This document shows, piece by piece, positions 7,927 to 17,539 of a stretch of DNA of 39,439 nucleotides. The position numbers and the translations under genes were made by a program. The notes beneath the pieces are model-generated. The model had not been told where the DNA came from. It made no database searches and was given only the letters and a program-made list of their open reading frames with translations. Source of the stretch: a virus. Location: positions 1 to 39,439 of IMG/VR virus record IMGVR_UViG_3300037882_001111; one strand, written 5' to 3'. The first letter of the stretch is position 1. Each line of letters starts with the position of its first letter.

Positions 7927-9699
7927 ATGCGTGCAGGGAAGCTGATAGACATAAAATACAAGGGCGGTACTGCAAAGTCACCGCAGAACACCAAAATTAC
8001 AAGCATATCCTTCTCTGATACTGACAAAGTGCAGTTTGTAGGTGAAGGACGGCTAGAAACCGTGCAACCTTGGCTTGATGTTACCCCTACATCACCTGCT
8101 TTCTCTGGTATTTGCCGCGCTATTCATGGTGTTGAAATAGGGCGGAGTGGTTTTTATTACTACTTTGGCACTAGCTCCATGCAGTATTTGTTTAAGAATG
8201 GCAGTTTAACCAACATCTCCCCCCTGCAAGTAACCCCAATTGCGATTGCGAATAGCATTGCAACAACCAACACCAGTAAAACCATTGTATTTACGGCTGC
8301 GGCGCACGGCCAAGCGGTAGGTGATAGAGTGAAGATTCTAGGAGCGGCCGCAACTGGCGGCATTCCTGCGCTATCCATCAATAAAGAGCATATTATCACG
8401 GCTATTACGGCGGGTACGTTTAGCGTCCTAACTGATACGGCTGCGACTTCCAACGTGGCAGCAGGCGGTGGTGCAGCAACTACATATCAGAAGCAAATTG
8501 CCGCGGGCAATATCAATCAAGCCAACGCTACTGGCTATGGTTATGGCCTCTATGGTGCGGGTACTTATGGCACGCCTAAAACCTCGCTTAGTGGTTTGCA
8601 ATCATACCCTAGAACGTGGAGTTATGGAGATTTTGGCTCTGATATTGTCATGAACGCGGGGGATTATGACACTGGTGATGGGCAAAAGATTTATATTCAC
8701 GATGGCAGTACTACAGTTGCCCCTACAGTGCTTACCAACGCACCAACGGATTGCAACCATGTTTCTGTGGTGAATAATGCAGTAGTAGCTTTATGTGGCA
8801 CTACCATCAAAATCTCCGACCTTGGCGACGCGACTATATGGACACCCGCCGCAACTAATACGGCTTATAGTCAAGAATTACAGAACATTTCACGCTTAGT
8901 TTGCTGCGTGCCTTTTGGTGATAAGAACGCGCTTATATTCAGTTTTAATGAGGTGTTTTTACTCACCTATGTAGGAGGGGCTGATCGCTGGGATATTAGG
9001 CAGATAAATTCTGCGGAGGGCATCATTGCGCCTCATGCTTGGGCGAAACTGAATAATGTGCTTTACTGGCAAGGGTTTTATAATATCTACCGCTTTACAG
9101 GTGCGGAAGTGGAAACATTACCAAATGTGCAAAATGCTGAGTGGGTTAATGAGAATATGAACCGCACTCAGCACTATAAATGCTTTGCCACGGCAGATAT
9201 TAACAATAATCAAGTATTGTTTCATTTTCCTACTGGTGCGAATAACGAGCCTTCTGATTATTTGACATTTAGCCAAGACACTAACACCTATACGTTAGGG
9301 CTACACGATAGAACAGGCGCAATGCACAAGCCTGTAGGCCAGCGCCATTACTATGCTGCAAGTGGCAAAATATACCGCCATTTTATGAGTGATGATTCCA
9401 TCCAGTTTGCTTGGACTGCTACGACTTCAGAAGCGTATCTTGATAATGGCGAAAATCGCTATGCAGTCACAGAGATATATCCTGATGCAAATATGCAGGG
9501 TAATATGACATTAACCGTAACCATGCGCGAGTTTGCACAAGATACGATGACTTATTCACAGAGTTACACCATTACGCCAACCACGCAATATATAAGCATT
9601 AGAGCGGCTGGGCGCTTGGTTAGTCTTACATTCTCTGGCAACTATCAAACGCAGTTCGGCATACCTAAAATCGGATTACGACAACTGGGGAATCAATAA
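7927..9699 (+). CDS. Tail nozzle / stabilisation protein (beta-propeller type)
   Basis: A protein of 590 residues. The N-terminal part ends in an inserted small beta domain (about 100-190) that reads IVFTAAAHGQAVGDRVKILG and continues to a Gly-rich loop. Next comes the signature YGYGLYGAGTYGTPKTS then PRTWSYGDFGSDIV, followed by propeller-like blades (VVNNAVVALCG, LNNVLYWQGFYNIYRFTG). This Tyr-Gly-rich linker plus 'RTWS..D.G' motif is characteristic of podovirus tail stabilisation or nozzle proteins (functionally like P22 gp10 or T7 gp12). The protein would close the tail tube below the adaptor. The start follows the previous stop by one base. Confidence 0.8.
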   Translation: MRAGKLIDIKYKGGTAKSPQNTKITSISFSDTDKVQFVGEGRLETVQPWLDVTPTSPAFSGICRAIHGVEIGRSGFYYYFGTSSMQYLFKNGSLTNISPLQVTPIAIANSIATTNTSKTIVFTAAAHGQAVGDRVKILGAAATGGIPALSINKEHIITAITAGTFSVLTDTAATSNVAAGGGAATTYQKQIAAGNINQANATGYGYGLYGAGTYGTPKTSLSGLQSYPRTWSYGDFGSDIVMNAGDYDTGDGQKIYIHDGSTTVAPTVLTNAPTDCNHVSVVNNAVVALCGTTIKISDLGDATIWTPAATNTAYSQELQNISRLVCCVPFGDKNALIFSFNEVFLLTYVGGADRWDIRQINSAEGIIAPHAWAKLNNVLYWQGFYNIYRFTGAEVETLPNVQNAEWVNENMNRTQHYKCFATADINNNQVLFHFPTGANNEPSDYLTFSQDTNTYTLGLHDRTGAMHKPVGQRHYYAASGKIYRHFMSDDSIQFAWTATTSEAYLDNGENRYAVTEIYPDANMQGNMTLTVTMREFAQDTMTYSQSYTITPTTQYISIRAAGRLVSLTFSGNYQTQFGIPKIGLRQLGNQ

Positions 9700-9986
9700 T
9701 GCCATTTAAGAATTATCCCGATTTATCTGCGTTAGGCGACAAGCAATCAGTGCGTGAGATTTTTAACGCACGCCGTGATGACCAGATTGTGATTGAGCAA
9801 CTAGAAAAGGGCAAATATCAAGGCCGTTATCGCACAGGGCAACGCGCAGTTCCGACTAGTAATAGTGATGTTGCGGTGACAGATTTTGTAGGAGATGTCT
9901 TAAATGACGCAACATATCGCTATGAGTTATTGGATATTTCTGGTACAAGTAAATGGAATAGAACTGCCTTAAATGTGGCGTGGTAG
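9699..9986 (+). CDS. Small hypothetical virion-region protein
   Basis: A 95-residue protein whose ATG overlaps the nozzle stop (TAATG). It has a helical charged first half (REIFNARRDDQIVIEQLEKG) and a Trp-containing C-terminus. No membrane segment, cysteine pair or catalytic motif is visible. Its size and its place between nozzle and ejection proteins suggest a small tail-completion or chaperone protein. I do not recognise the family. Confidence 0.5.
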   Translation: MPFKNYPDLSALGDKQSVREIFNARRDDQIVIEQLEKGKYQGRYRTGQRAVPTSNSDVAVTDFVGDVLNDATYRYELLDISGTSKWNRTALNVAW

Positions 9987-9995
9987 AGGGGTTTT

Positions 9996-10871
9996 ATGGG
10001 TATAATTGATACAATAGGCAGTTTTTTAGGTGATATATCACTTGATAAAGTAGGTACTGCGCTAGATATTGGTTCAAAAGTAGCGGGTGCTTTTGGTCAA
10101 GCTAAAGGCGGCACAACTTCTACGCCTAGCCAAGTCGCTGGCTATGCTGGGCTTCCGCCAGAGGTTCAAAAGTACCTTATGGATAGCGTATTGCCACAGA
10201 TTCAAGCACAAGCAACTGCCCCGCGTGTAAGTGTTCCTTTCCGCCGCGCTGATGCAACGGATTACGACCCTATCTTTGGAAGTAAGGCGCGAGTGGCATT
10301 ACAGGATTATTATGACCGCAAGGCGGTGGGGGATGAGGCTACAAAAGCAGAAACGGCTAAGGAAGCAGCAAAAGCAGAAAAAGCAATAGCTCCTGCAAAT
10401 AGTAGTGCACAACTTGCAGCTACTATGCAGCGCCTTCGTATGCTTGGTGGTAATCCTGAAACAGATATGTCTGCGGATGCAAAGGCGTATCGTCAAAACC
10501 TTCATGATTTAATGGTTATGAAAGATATGGATGGATATAAGAACGAATATACAGGAGGCGTGTTTGATCTTACTGATTATCTTAACAACATGAACACTGC
10601 ATTGGATGAACGCGCAATGATGGGTAACGGCGGTGGCATTGTTGATTATTCAACCCCTGCATATACCAAAGCTACAAACGCATATAGCCAGCAACGTGAC
10701 AATGCGCTTCGTAGGCCAAAAGAGATGGATTTAATTGCTCCTTTAGTTGCTGCTGCAATTACAGGCGGTGTTGGGTTGTGGGGCGCTCCTGCCGCCGCTA
10801 GTAGCTTGGTGGGCGCGGGTAAGGCAGCAAGCACAGCACTTGGCTTAGGCCAAAGATTGGCAGGTAAGTAA
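9996..10871 (+). CDS. Internal virion (ejection-type) protein 1
   Basis: A 291-residue protein. The N-terminal amphipathic stretch (MGIIDTIGSFLGDISLDK) is typical of phage internal virion proteins. A conserved-looking GYAGLPPEVQKYLMDSVLP follows, then a long Ala/Lys coiled coil (about 105-135). Near the C-terminus an Ala/Gly-rich hydrophobic segment (LVAAAITGGVGLWGAPAAAS) could insert into membrane. It is the first of four consecutive ejection-like genes between nozzle and tail-spike genes. In podoviruses such proteins are released before the DNA and form a channel across the envelope. GAGGGG precedes the start. Confidence 0.65.
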   Translation: MGIIDTIGSFLGDISLDKVGTALDIGSKVAGAFGQAKGGTTSTPSQVAGYAGLPPEVQKYLMDSVLPQIQAQATAPRVSVPFRRADATDYDPIFGSKARVALQDYYDRKAVGDEATKAETAKEAAKAEKAIAPANSSAQLAATMQRLRMLGGNPETDMSADAKAYRQNLHDLMVMKDMDGYKNEYTGGVFDLTDYLNNMNTALDERAMMGNGGGIVDYSTPAYTKATNAYSQQRDNALRRPKEMDLIAPLVAAAITGGVGLWGAPAAASSLVGAGKAASTALGLGQRLAGK

Positions 10872-12034
10872 TGGCCGCAACCTTAAACAATGCACAAGTT
10901 AATCAATTTTTAGCTTCTCAAGGGTTAGCGCAAAATGCAGGAAGTGGCCAAGCTAATGCTGCTATTAGTGGTGCTGGATTAGACGATGCCTTTGCACGTT
11001 TTCAGGTGGCACAAGGTGGAATTACAGACGCGGGAACTATTAACCAAATCAATGCAGTACCGCAGGGCGCAGGCCGTGGTGTAGTTCCCATGACTACTGA
11101 GCCGTTGCATGGCTACGAAAAGACTGGCCTTAATCAACTAGCAAATCAAAACACTGGCAACTTCCAGCAAGTTTTAGCACAATTGCAGGCAATGAATGCC
11201 AACCCACAAGGGACGGCGGCTAATTACACCAATCCTAACGCCACGCGCTTTATGGATGCCGCAGGAAGTGCAACAAGCGCAGGGCTTGCGCCTGTAACCG
11301 CTGAACAAATCCAAGGCCAAGCAAACCCCTATGCGGCTGGTATGAAAACAAACCTTAATGAGGCAGGGCAACGCGCTAGGGCTATGCTCACGGCTAATCA
11401 AGGGGTGAGGGGCGCTAGAAGCTTTGGTGATACTTCCACAGGGCAACAGCTTGGTGCTATTGATGCGGAAACTCTCAAAGGTGGCCGCGAGATTGATTAC
11501 AACACGTTTGAAACAGCGCGTGACCAATTGAACACAGAACGCAATCGCAGCATTCAAGGTGGTGGTCAGTTCGGCCAGCTTGCCACAGGAGCGCAGGGCA
11601 TTACAAGCGATGCCTTGAGAAGTGCGCTGGCTGGCTTAACTGGTAGCGGTGCAGCGGCAAGTGATGCGTTCAATATCTCTCGCACTGCGGCGCAAGATAC
11701 GCTTGGTGCTGGTGGTTATATCCGTAAATATAACCAAGGCATCAACGATAAACTTGAAAGCGATATTTTGGCAGAGGGTAATTACTCTAAGCAGAATCTT
11801 AATGATATTATCGCACAACTTAATGCGGCGTTTGGTGGAGGCACTTCTTATAGTAATACACCGACTGCAAATAATTATCAGATTGGCAGCCAGTTAGCGG
11901 GTACTCTTGCGGAGTTGATAGCAAATAATTCAGCCAATAAAGGAAGTGGCACAACTAGTAATAAAACAGGAAATGCGGCAAATTTCGACTGGAGCGTTTT
12001 TAGCGGGGGCCCTAACTCTCTGAAGGGGAATTAA
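10871..12034 (+). CDS. Internal virion (ejection-type) protein 2
   Basis: A 387-residue protein rich in Ala, Gln, Asn and Gly. It is largely helical, and its start overlaps the previous stop. A recognisable central block reads NPYAAGMKTNLNEAGQRARA, then MLTANQGVRGARSFGDTSTG, then LGAIDAETLKGGREIDYNTF. Similar 'NPY..G..'/'RGARSFGD' blocks occur in phage proteins encoded beside DNA-ejection proteins. There are no cysteines or catalytic motifs. It probably packs inside the capsid with its neighbours and is ejected with the DNA. The function is inferred from position and composition. Confidence 0.6.
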   Translation: MAATLNNAQVNQFLASQGLAQNAGSGQANAAISGAGLDDAFARFQVAQGGITDAGTINQINAVPQGAGRGVVPMTTEPLHGYEKTGLNQLANQNTGNFQQVLAQLQAMNANPQGTAANYTNPNATRFMDAAGSATSAGLAPVTAEQIQGQANPYAAGMKTNLNEAGQRARAMLTANQGVRGARSFGDTSTGQQLGAIDAETLKGGREIDYNTFETARDQLNTERNRSIQGGGQFGQLATGAQGITSDALRSALAGLTGSGAAASDAFNISRTAAQDTLGAGGYIRKYNQGINDKLESDILAEGNYSKQNLNDIIAQLNAAFGGGTSYSNTPTANNYQIGSQLAGTLAELIANNSANKGSGTTSNKTGNAANFDWSVFSGGPNSLKGN

Positions 12035-12036
12035 AT

Positions 12037-13116
12037 ATGCCATATGATTTAGACATGGGATTGGCGAAAGTAGCGGATAGAGCTTATGGCAACCTCCTGC
12101 CACGCTCCGCTATCGAGCAGCTACAAGCAGAACGCAATGCACAAGCACAACAGCAGTCGCTAGAAGCTAACCAGCAGATTCAACAAATGCGTCAAGCGGT
12201 GTTGTCTAAAGTTGATGTTAATAATCCTGATTCTCTTAAGTCTGGCGCGGCACAGCTTTATCAGATAGGTGATAATGCGGGTGGTAAAGAGCTTATTGGC
12301 TTATCTATGCAGATTGCTAAGGAAAGCAGATTGCAGGGTAAAGTCAACGCTATGAACAAAGTTTTAGCGGGAGAAGGTGGCGGATTAGGTAACCCTGAAA
12401 CTATTGCTAGGGCTGCTGCTTTGGGTGATGATAAAAGCCTGATGGGTTATGCAACCTTTTTACAAGGGCAAGACAACCGCGCTACAGACGAAGCTAATAA
12501 ATTGGCGGCTGAGGAGCGAGCGCAGACAAGGCAGATTGCAGAAGAAAACCGCCGCAATAAAGCCGAAACTGATAAGGATTTAAAGAAAATCTCTGTTCCT
12601 GACTATGATATTCAGCCAGATATTATACCCTCCGCCAAGGATGCAGAGGCAGTCAAAAAAGCAAATGCCGCCGCGCAAAAACTTATACGGCTCGGTGAAA
12701 CCCTCAAAGGGCTGACCGATAAAAACGGATTCAAATATACAATGGATGTTCCATTCAGCGATAAAAAGCTAGGCGACCCTATAGCAAAACAGATGGATTC
12801 TATCGTTCAGCAAATGAAGCTGGAACAGAAGACTATTGATGATTTGGGTGCTTTAGTGGGTGCAGATTTCAAATTCTTAAACCAATTCCCTGACCCTACA
12901 TCTATGATTGACGCGCAATCTATGGGTGATGTTGGCACATGGAAAACGCAAATAGATGACTTTTTAGGAAGGTCAAAAATGGCAGTAGACGATATTGCTT
13001 CAGCGCGTGGATATATTCCTAAAAAATCCACTAATGACTTTGGTGATGCAAAGCAAGCGCCTGATGGAAACTTTTATGTAGAGCGGAATGGTAAATTCTT
13101 TAGGGTGGAGCAATAA
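12037..13116 (+). CDS. Internal virion (ejection-type) protein 3, coiled coil
   Basis: A 359-residue, mostly helical protein. Residues about 25-60 are Gln-rich (QLQAERNAQAQQQSLEANQQ), and residues about 150-190 are a charged coiled coil. The C-terminal third holds MDSIVQQMKLEQKTIDDLGA and a short closing strand pattern ending FFRVEQ. The start has AAGGGG upstream, and the stop overlaps the next start. Its place between two other ejection-type genes supports an internal virion role. No enzymatic motif is seen. Confidence 0.6.
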   Translation: MPYDLDMGLAKVADRAYGNLLPRSAIEQLQAERNAQAQQQSLEANQQIQQMRQAVLSKVDVNNPDSLKSGAAQLYQIGDNAGGKELIGLSMQIAKESRLQGKVNAMNKVLAGEGGGLGNPETIARAAALGDDKSLMGYATFLQGQDNRATDEANKLAAEERAQTRQIAEENRRNKAETDKDLKKISVPDYDIQPDIIPSAKDAEAVKKANAAAQKLIRLGETLKGLTDKNGFKYTMDVPFSDKKLGDPIAKQMDSIVQQMKLEQKTIDDLGALVGADFKFLNQFPDPTSMIDAQSMGDVGTWKTQIDDFLGRSKMAVDDIASARGYIPKKSTNDFGDAKQAPDGNFYVERNGKFFRVEQ

Positions 13117-15719
13117 TGGCCAAGCTCGTTCCAGTTAAGGGAAATCCTTTTTCACCTAGCAAGAAATCAGCAGCGCCTATGATTAGCCGTGATACTGAGC
13201 TTGAAACCTTCTTAAAAAGTGGGTTCCAAGGCGCTATGGCAGAGTTTGGTGATGAGGCTATGGCTGCTGCCTTAACCCCCTACACTATGGCAAGTGGGTT
13301 AAGCGATAGGGGTATTGTAGATACCTATAAAAACCTTCGTGATGATGCGCGGGAAGTTCAAAAAGCCAGTGAAGCTAAAAATACAAAATCAGCTATTGCT
13401 GGAAAACTTACAGGCGCGGTAACAAGTGGAATATTAGCCGCTCCATTAACCCCAGTTACAAGTTTAAAGGGCGCAATGGCTGTAGGCGGCGGAATGGGTG
13501 GATTGTACGGCTTAGGTGAAAGCGAAGCAAGCTTAACGGAACAGCCCACAGAAGTCCTACAGGATATAGGAGCTGGCGCGGCGATGGGTGGCGGTGGCGG
13601 TGCAGTAGGATATGGTATAGGGAAAGCCGTTACTAGCCCGAACATGCAAGCATTATTACGCGATGAAAGCGGTGCGGTAGGCCGCAAGGTAGGTAATGCC
13701 TTATCGCCAGCACAACGCACAGTATTTCGCGCATTGGTAGAGGAAAAAGGATTTACTCCACAACAGGCGGCAGAATATATCCGTAATGCAGGGCGCGGTA
13801 ATATACCTCTTACACTACCAGAAGCAACAGAAAGCAAAACACTTCTAGGCTATGAAAAACTATTCAGAGGCGGTGCATCTGGCAAGGCCAGTGAGGTTGA
13901 AGGTGTATTTACAGGTAATCGCAAGGGTTTGGTAGGGCAAGCATTTGAGGGTGATGTAGGCAGCATTGTTGCGCCAGTAGTATCACCTGATGTTGCTGGC
14001 AAAGGTATAAAATCAGCCGCGCAATCGGTATTATCCCGCGCTGAATCAAAACGCTCTAATCTTGCAAAGCCATTTTATGAATTGGCTTATAAACAAACTG
14101 TGCCAGATGAAGCGGCTTATTCTCTTTTAGAAAACCCTCTTATCAGTGATGCTTACTCCAAGGTATCAAAAGACCCTGTATGGCAATCTGAATTATCTAG
14201 GCAAGTGAAGGGTTCTCTCGGCGAGTGGGATGTCACAAAGCGTTATCTTGATAATTTATACAATAAAGCAATAACTACTGGTGCAAAGCCAGAGGCTCGA
14301 ATTATTGATGAAGCAAGAAAACAAATAGCTTCAAAGATGGATGAAGTCAGCCCTGCATATAATCAGGCTCGCACAACCTTTGCTAAAGCTAGTCCTAAAG
14401 TCGAAAAACTCCGCAATAGCATTGTAGGGGTACTGGCCGATTTAGGTGATGGAGATGTAGTAAAAGCAGCGGATAAGCTATTTCAGGCATCGCCAGCACA
14501 AATTAAATACACCCGCCGAATGATTCAAACTGCATCACCTCAAGCGTGGGATGATTTGATTGCCTCCTATATCGGACAAGTAGGGGATAAGGCTAATCAC
14601 TCTCCTGCCAAAATCTTGAATGCGCTTTCTAGCCTTGGGGAATCAGGTTCAGTATTGCGAGATAAAAAACTAGTTGCTGCGCTTGGTGAAGATAAAGCCA
14701 AAGCAATTGGCAAGCTGTTTTCTACCATGAAAAAAACCACTCTTGTTAGGGGTGGAAGTGATACCGCATTTAATCTACAATCTCAGGCGGGATTGAACGC
14801 GGATTTAATGTCTCCACTCGAAATGGCTGCATTGCAAGGGCAGGCAGGCGGAATGGATAAGGCGGCGCTTATCCGCCGCTCTGGTGAGTGGGTACGTAAT
14901 CAGATTATGGCAAAACGCTATGAAGAACTGGCTAAAATCTTTGTAGGTGATGGCTCAGAGGAGTTTGCTAAAAAGATAGAAAAACTACCAGCTAATTCGC
15001 TTGAAACATGGCGATTGGTAAATGATAGGATTTCTAAAATAGGTGCAAGTGGTGCTAGGGGCTTTTCACAACCAGTTATAACACAAGACCGCCCTACAGA
15101 AATAACAATCAATCCATCGGCGAAGGGAACGCAGGGAGTGCCTGACGTAAACTTGCCAAAAGGACTTACGCCAGTAGAAGGCAACCCCTTTGAAACCCAA
15201 CTCCCAGCCATAATCCCAGACACCCCCCTTAAAATGACCATTACCCCCCTATCGCAAAGCCTCCAACAAAGTGAAGGCATGGAAACAGTGGCCTATGACG
15301 ACACAGAAGGCAACCGCACAGTAGGTAACGGCTTTAATCTTGATTCTGGCATTGCTCGTAAGGCATGGAAACAAGCTGGCATTCAAGCGGATTTTGACAA
15401 GGTTTATAATGGTGAGCAAGCAATCACACCATACGATGCGGAGTTGCTGCTTAATCAAGGCATGAATGTAGCTGTAGCAGATGCAGATAAACTCTATCCA
15501 CGCATGCAAGCGTTATCTCCTAGCCAGCAAGAGGCACTCACTGAGCTATCCTATAACCTTGGCCTTCCACGGCTATCAAAATTCACTGAGTTTAACAAGG
15601 CTATCAATAGTGGGGATAAAATTAACGCGGTACGTCATTTGATGAAATCTAAATGGGTAACTCAAGTGGGTAAAAACCGCGCTCGAAAAATTGCTAGTAA
15701 ACTTTTAATGGAGACTTAA
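13116..15719 (+). CDS. Large internal virion protein with C-terminal T4-type lysozyme (GH24) domain
   Basis: An 867-residue protein. The long N-terminal region (1-690) is ejection-protein-like, with a Gly/Ala-rich hydrophobic segment around residues 90-160 and coiled-coil parts. The C-terminal domain (about 710-867) is a GH24 muramidase. The catalytic pattern Glu720-x8-Asp729-x5-Thr735 (SEGMETVAYDD...NRTVG) matches Glu11-Asp20-Thr26 of T4 lysozyme, and the end has RLSKFTEFNKAINSGD and KWVTQVGKNRARKI. It probably cuts peptidoglycan during genome entry. The motif PV-[KE]-GNPF occurs twice, near residue 6 and before the lysozyme domain. A fusion of ejection and muralytic functions is inferred. 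Confidence 0.85.
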   Translation: MAKLVPVKGNPFSPSKKSAAPMISRDTELETFLKSGFQGAMAEFGDEAMAAALTPYTMASGLSDRGIVDTYKNLRDDAREVQKASEAKNTKSAIAGKLTGAVTSGILAAPLTPVTSLKGAMAVGGGMGGLYGLGESEASLTEQPTEVLQDIGAGAAMGGGGGAVGYGIGKAVTSPNMQALLRDESGAVGRKVGNALSPAQRTVFRALVEEKGFTPQQAAEYIRNAGRGNIPLTLPEATESKTLLGYEKLFRGGASGKASEVEGVFTGNRKGLVGQAFEGDVGSIVAPVVSPDVAGKGIKSAAQSVLSRAESKRSNLAKPFYELAYKQTVPDEAAYSLLENPLISDAYSKVSKDPVWQSELSRQVKGSLGEWDVTKRYLDNLYNKAITTGAKPEARIIDEARKQIASKMDEVSPAYNQARTTFAKASPKVEKLRNSIVGVLADLGDGDVVKAADKLFQASPAQIKYTRRMIQTASPQAWDDLIASYIGQVGDKANHSPAKILNALSSLGESGSVLRDKKLVAALGEDKAKAIGKLFSTMKKTTLVRGGSDTAFNLQSQAGLNADLMSPLEMAALQGQAGGMDKAALIRRSGEWVRNQIMAKRYEELAKIFVGDGSEEFAKKIEKLPANSLETWRLVNDRISKIGASGARGFSQPVITQDRPTEITINPSAKGTQGVPDVNLPKGLTPVEGNPFETQLPAIIPDTPLKMTITPLSQSLQQSEGMETVAYDDTEGNRTVGNGFNLDSGIARKAWKQAGIQADFDKVYNGEQAITPYDAELLLNQGMNVAVADADKLYPRMQALSPSQQEALTELSYNLGLPRLSKFTEFNKAINSGDKINAVRHLMKSKWVTQVGKNRARKIASKLLMET

Positions 15720-15721
15720 TC

Positions 15722-16051
15722 ATGAGTACAAATTTTACACAATCTACTCCGCCTAACGCTACCAATGCCATTCTCATTGAGAATCGCACAGGCTTTCAAT
15801 TGACCGCTGACACCAGCGCTACATCACAGCAAACTGCTACTCTTGAAGGCGGAATGTATGATGTTATTTCAGATGCGGCTGCGTTTATTAAAGTAGCACC
15901 TACAGCCACAACTATTGTTACTAGCGGCGCAGGTATTAACTACCCTATAGTTGCTAATACGCCTGTAACAGTTGCGGTTTCTAATGGCAATAAAATTGGT
16001 GCGAAAACAACGACAGGGACGGCAACCGTTAGCATTCATCGGGTGGGATAA
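15722..16051 (+). CDS. Small beta-rich virion protein
   Basis: A 109-residue protein rich in Thr, Ala, Val and Asn, with alternating strand pattern and no Cys. GGAGA precedes ATG 15722, and its stop overlaps the next ATG (TAATG). This suggests co-production with the SGNH tail protein that follows. It may be an anchor or cap for that appendage. I do not recognise a family. Confidence 0.5.
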   Translation: MSTNFTQSTPPNATNAILIENRTGFQLTADTSATSQQTATLEGGMYDVISDAAAFIKVAPTATTIVTSGAGINYPIVANTPVTVAVSNGNKIGAKTTTGTATVSIHRVG

Positions 16052-17298
16052 TGAAAAATTATTCAGGTGGAAGAATTAGAGGTAGGGGGAGAGGTCACTA
16101 TTCATTGAATAATGACCCTAGAGCCGCGCAAGCTTTTCTTGAAGGTGATTCAATTACCTCGCAAAGCACTACAGGCTCTACGGTATTTAATTCTATTGGT
16201 TACATTAACGCTATCAATGCAGTGAGTTATAACCGCTTTCCTTATTTGATAGGGGAAAACTACGGTGTTGGCGGCGGCACACTTGACACCATGAATACCG
16301 ATAAAACCTCACTTGCTGGGGCTACTGGTAAAATCCTATTTTTTATGGGTGGCACAAACGATGTAGGTGTTGCAACTCCCAACCTTGCAACTATGCAATC
16401 TAATTTTACTAGCATTAAAAATTATGTTCTTGGTACGCTTGGTAAGTGGATGGTTGCATTTACTATCTTGCCACGCACTCAGGATTTAGGCGTTCCTCTT
16501 ACTGGCTTGCAATTAACGGCATTGCTTGGCTTTAACACATGGTTAAAAGCACAACATAATCCAAGCGCAGGTTTTTTTGTTGTGGACGGTTATGCTGCAT
16601 TATGCAGTGCATTAGATACGCCTAATCCCGCTTATTTCAAAGATGAAACAGGCAAGCTATTGCACCCTAATCCTGCTGGCGCAATTCAATTAGGCAAAAC
16701 AGCGTGGACGCAATTACAAAGTTTTGGATTTATCTCTGGAAGTCGCCCTAGTAATACGGCTGGCAATATCTTTACGTTTGGTGCAATGACAGGAAGCGGA
16801 GGCACTGCCTCTACCAATGCCAGTGGTACAGTGGCAACAGGCCTAACCGTTTCAGGTTCAGGCGGTACTCAATCGCGTGTTTGCTCAGTTATTGCTACAG
16901 GCCAGCGCGTTGTGTGGAGTCCGATTTCTGGAGATGGCGCTGCGGCTAACGTGCGAGTGGCTGCTACAAGCAATATCACCACAGGGTATTCAATAGGTGA
17001 TACGGTTTATGGCTGGGCAGAAGTGCTGATAAACAATGCTTTGCGTATGGATGGGCCATATATGCAGCTTACGGAAAATGGTACGCCGTCTACTGCTTAT
17101 ATTGGATTTAATAAAGCAGGGGCAACCACTGGATTTATGCCAAGCGATGCAGGTACTTTATTTATGGTTACGCCGCGTTTTGTTATTCCAGCAACCAATA
17201 CAAGCCTGAAACCTGAAGTGATATGCCAAGCGGAATGCGCTGCAAATGCTGGTATCGTAGACTTCACGGTGCTAGGCATGGGAATAGCGAAGGTATAG
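16051..17298 (+). CDS. Tail appendage protein with SGNH/GDSL hydrolase domain
   Basis: A 415-residue protein. A basic Arg/Gly N-terminus (about 1-18) could be the virion anchor. Residues 29-225 are an SGNH hydrolase: block I FLEGDSIT with Ser34, block II around GVGGG (72-76), block III GGTND with Asn103, and block V LLHPN with His205. The usual DxxH spacing is altered. The nearest acidic residues are Asp198-Glu199 in KDETGKLLH, seven and six residues before the His. The C-terminal 190 residues form Thr/Gly/Ser beta structure. Such domains on phage tails commonly deacetylate host surface polysaccharide. The substrate here is unknown. Confidence 0.75.
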   Translation: MKNYSGGRIRGRGRGHYSLNNDPRAAQAFLEGDSITSQSTTGSTVFNSIGYINAINAVSYNRFPYLIGENYGVGGGTLDTMNTDKTSLAGATGKILFFMGGTNDVGVATPNLATMQSNFTSIKNYVLGTLGKWMVAFTILPRTQDLGVPLTGLQLTALLGFNTWLKAQHNPSAGFFVVDGYAALCSALDTPNPAYFKDETGKLLHPNPAGAIQLGKTAWTQLQSFGFISGSRPSNTAGNIFTFGAMTGSGGTASTNASGTVATGLTVSGSGGTQSRVCSVIATGQRVVWSPISGDGAAANVRVAATSNITTGYSIGDTVYGWAEVLINNALRMDGPYMQLTENGTPSTAYIGFNKAGATTGFMPSDAGTLFMVTPRFVIPATNTSLKPEVICQAECAANAGIVDFTVLGMGIAKV

Positions 17299-17299
17299 T

Positions 17300-17539
17300 A
17301 TGGATGATACAGACCGCATATTACAGGCCATTGAGAAAGCTTCGCAAGCCACTAAAGAAGATTTAGGTGCAATATGGAAAGAGCTAAAAAGTCACTCAGA
17401 GGATATAGCAGAACTCAAAACAACCTCAAAGTTGCACGGCTGGAAAATTACAGCCGTTGTGTCAACAATTGCGGCGTTCGGTTATGCGTTTATGAAAGCC
17501 ATATTACCAGAAAAAATAACAAAATTACTGGGGTTGTAA
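17300..17539 (+). CDS. Coiled-coil membrane protein, XhlA/holin-like
   Basis: A 79-residue protein. Residues 1-42 form a charged helix with heptad pattern (IEKASQATKEDLGAIWKELK), and residues about 49-70 form one membrane segment (ITAVVSTIAAFGYAFMKAIL). A soluble coiled coil followed by a C-terminal membrane anchor is the layout of haemolysin XhlA-type phage proteins, which often accompany holins. It opens the lysis cassette after the tail genes. The role in lysis is inferred from context. Confidence 0.6.
   Translation: MDDTDRILQAIEKASQATKEDLGAIWKELKSHSEDIAELKTTSKLHGWKITAVVSTIAAFGYAFMKAILPEKITKLLGL

Noticed and set aside
13358-13837. 159-codon leftward frame inside the ejection/lysozyme gene
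   Set aside because: It is opposite an Ala/Gly-rich coding stretch; it has no start signal and no recognisable domain.
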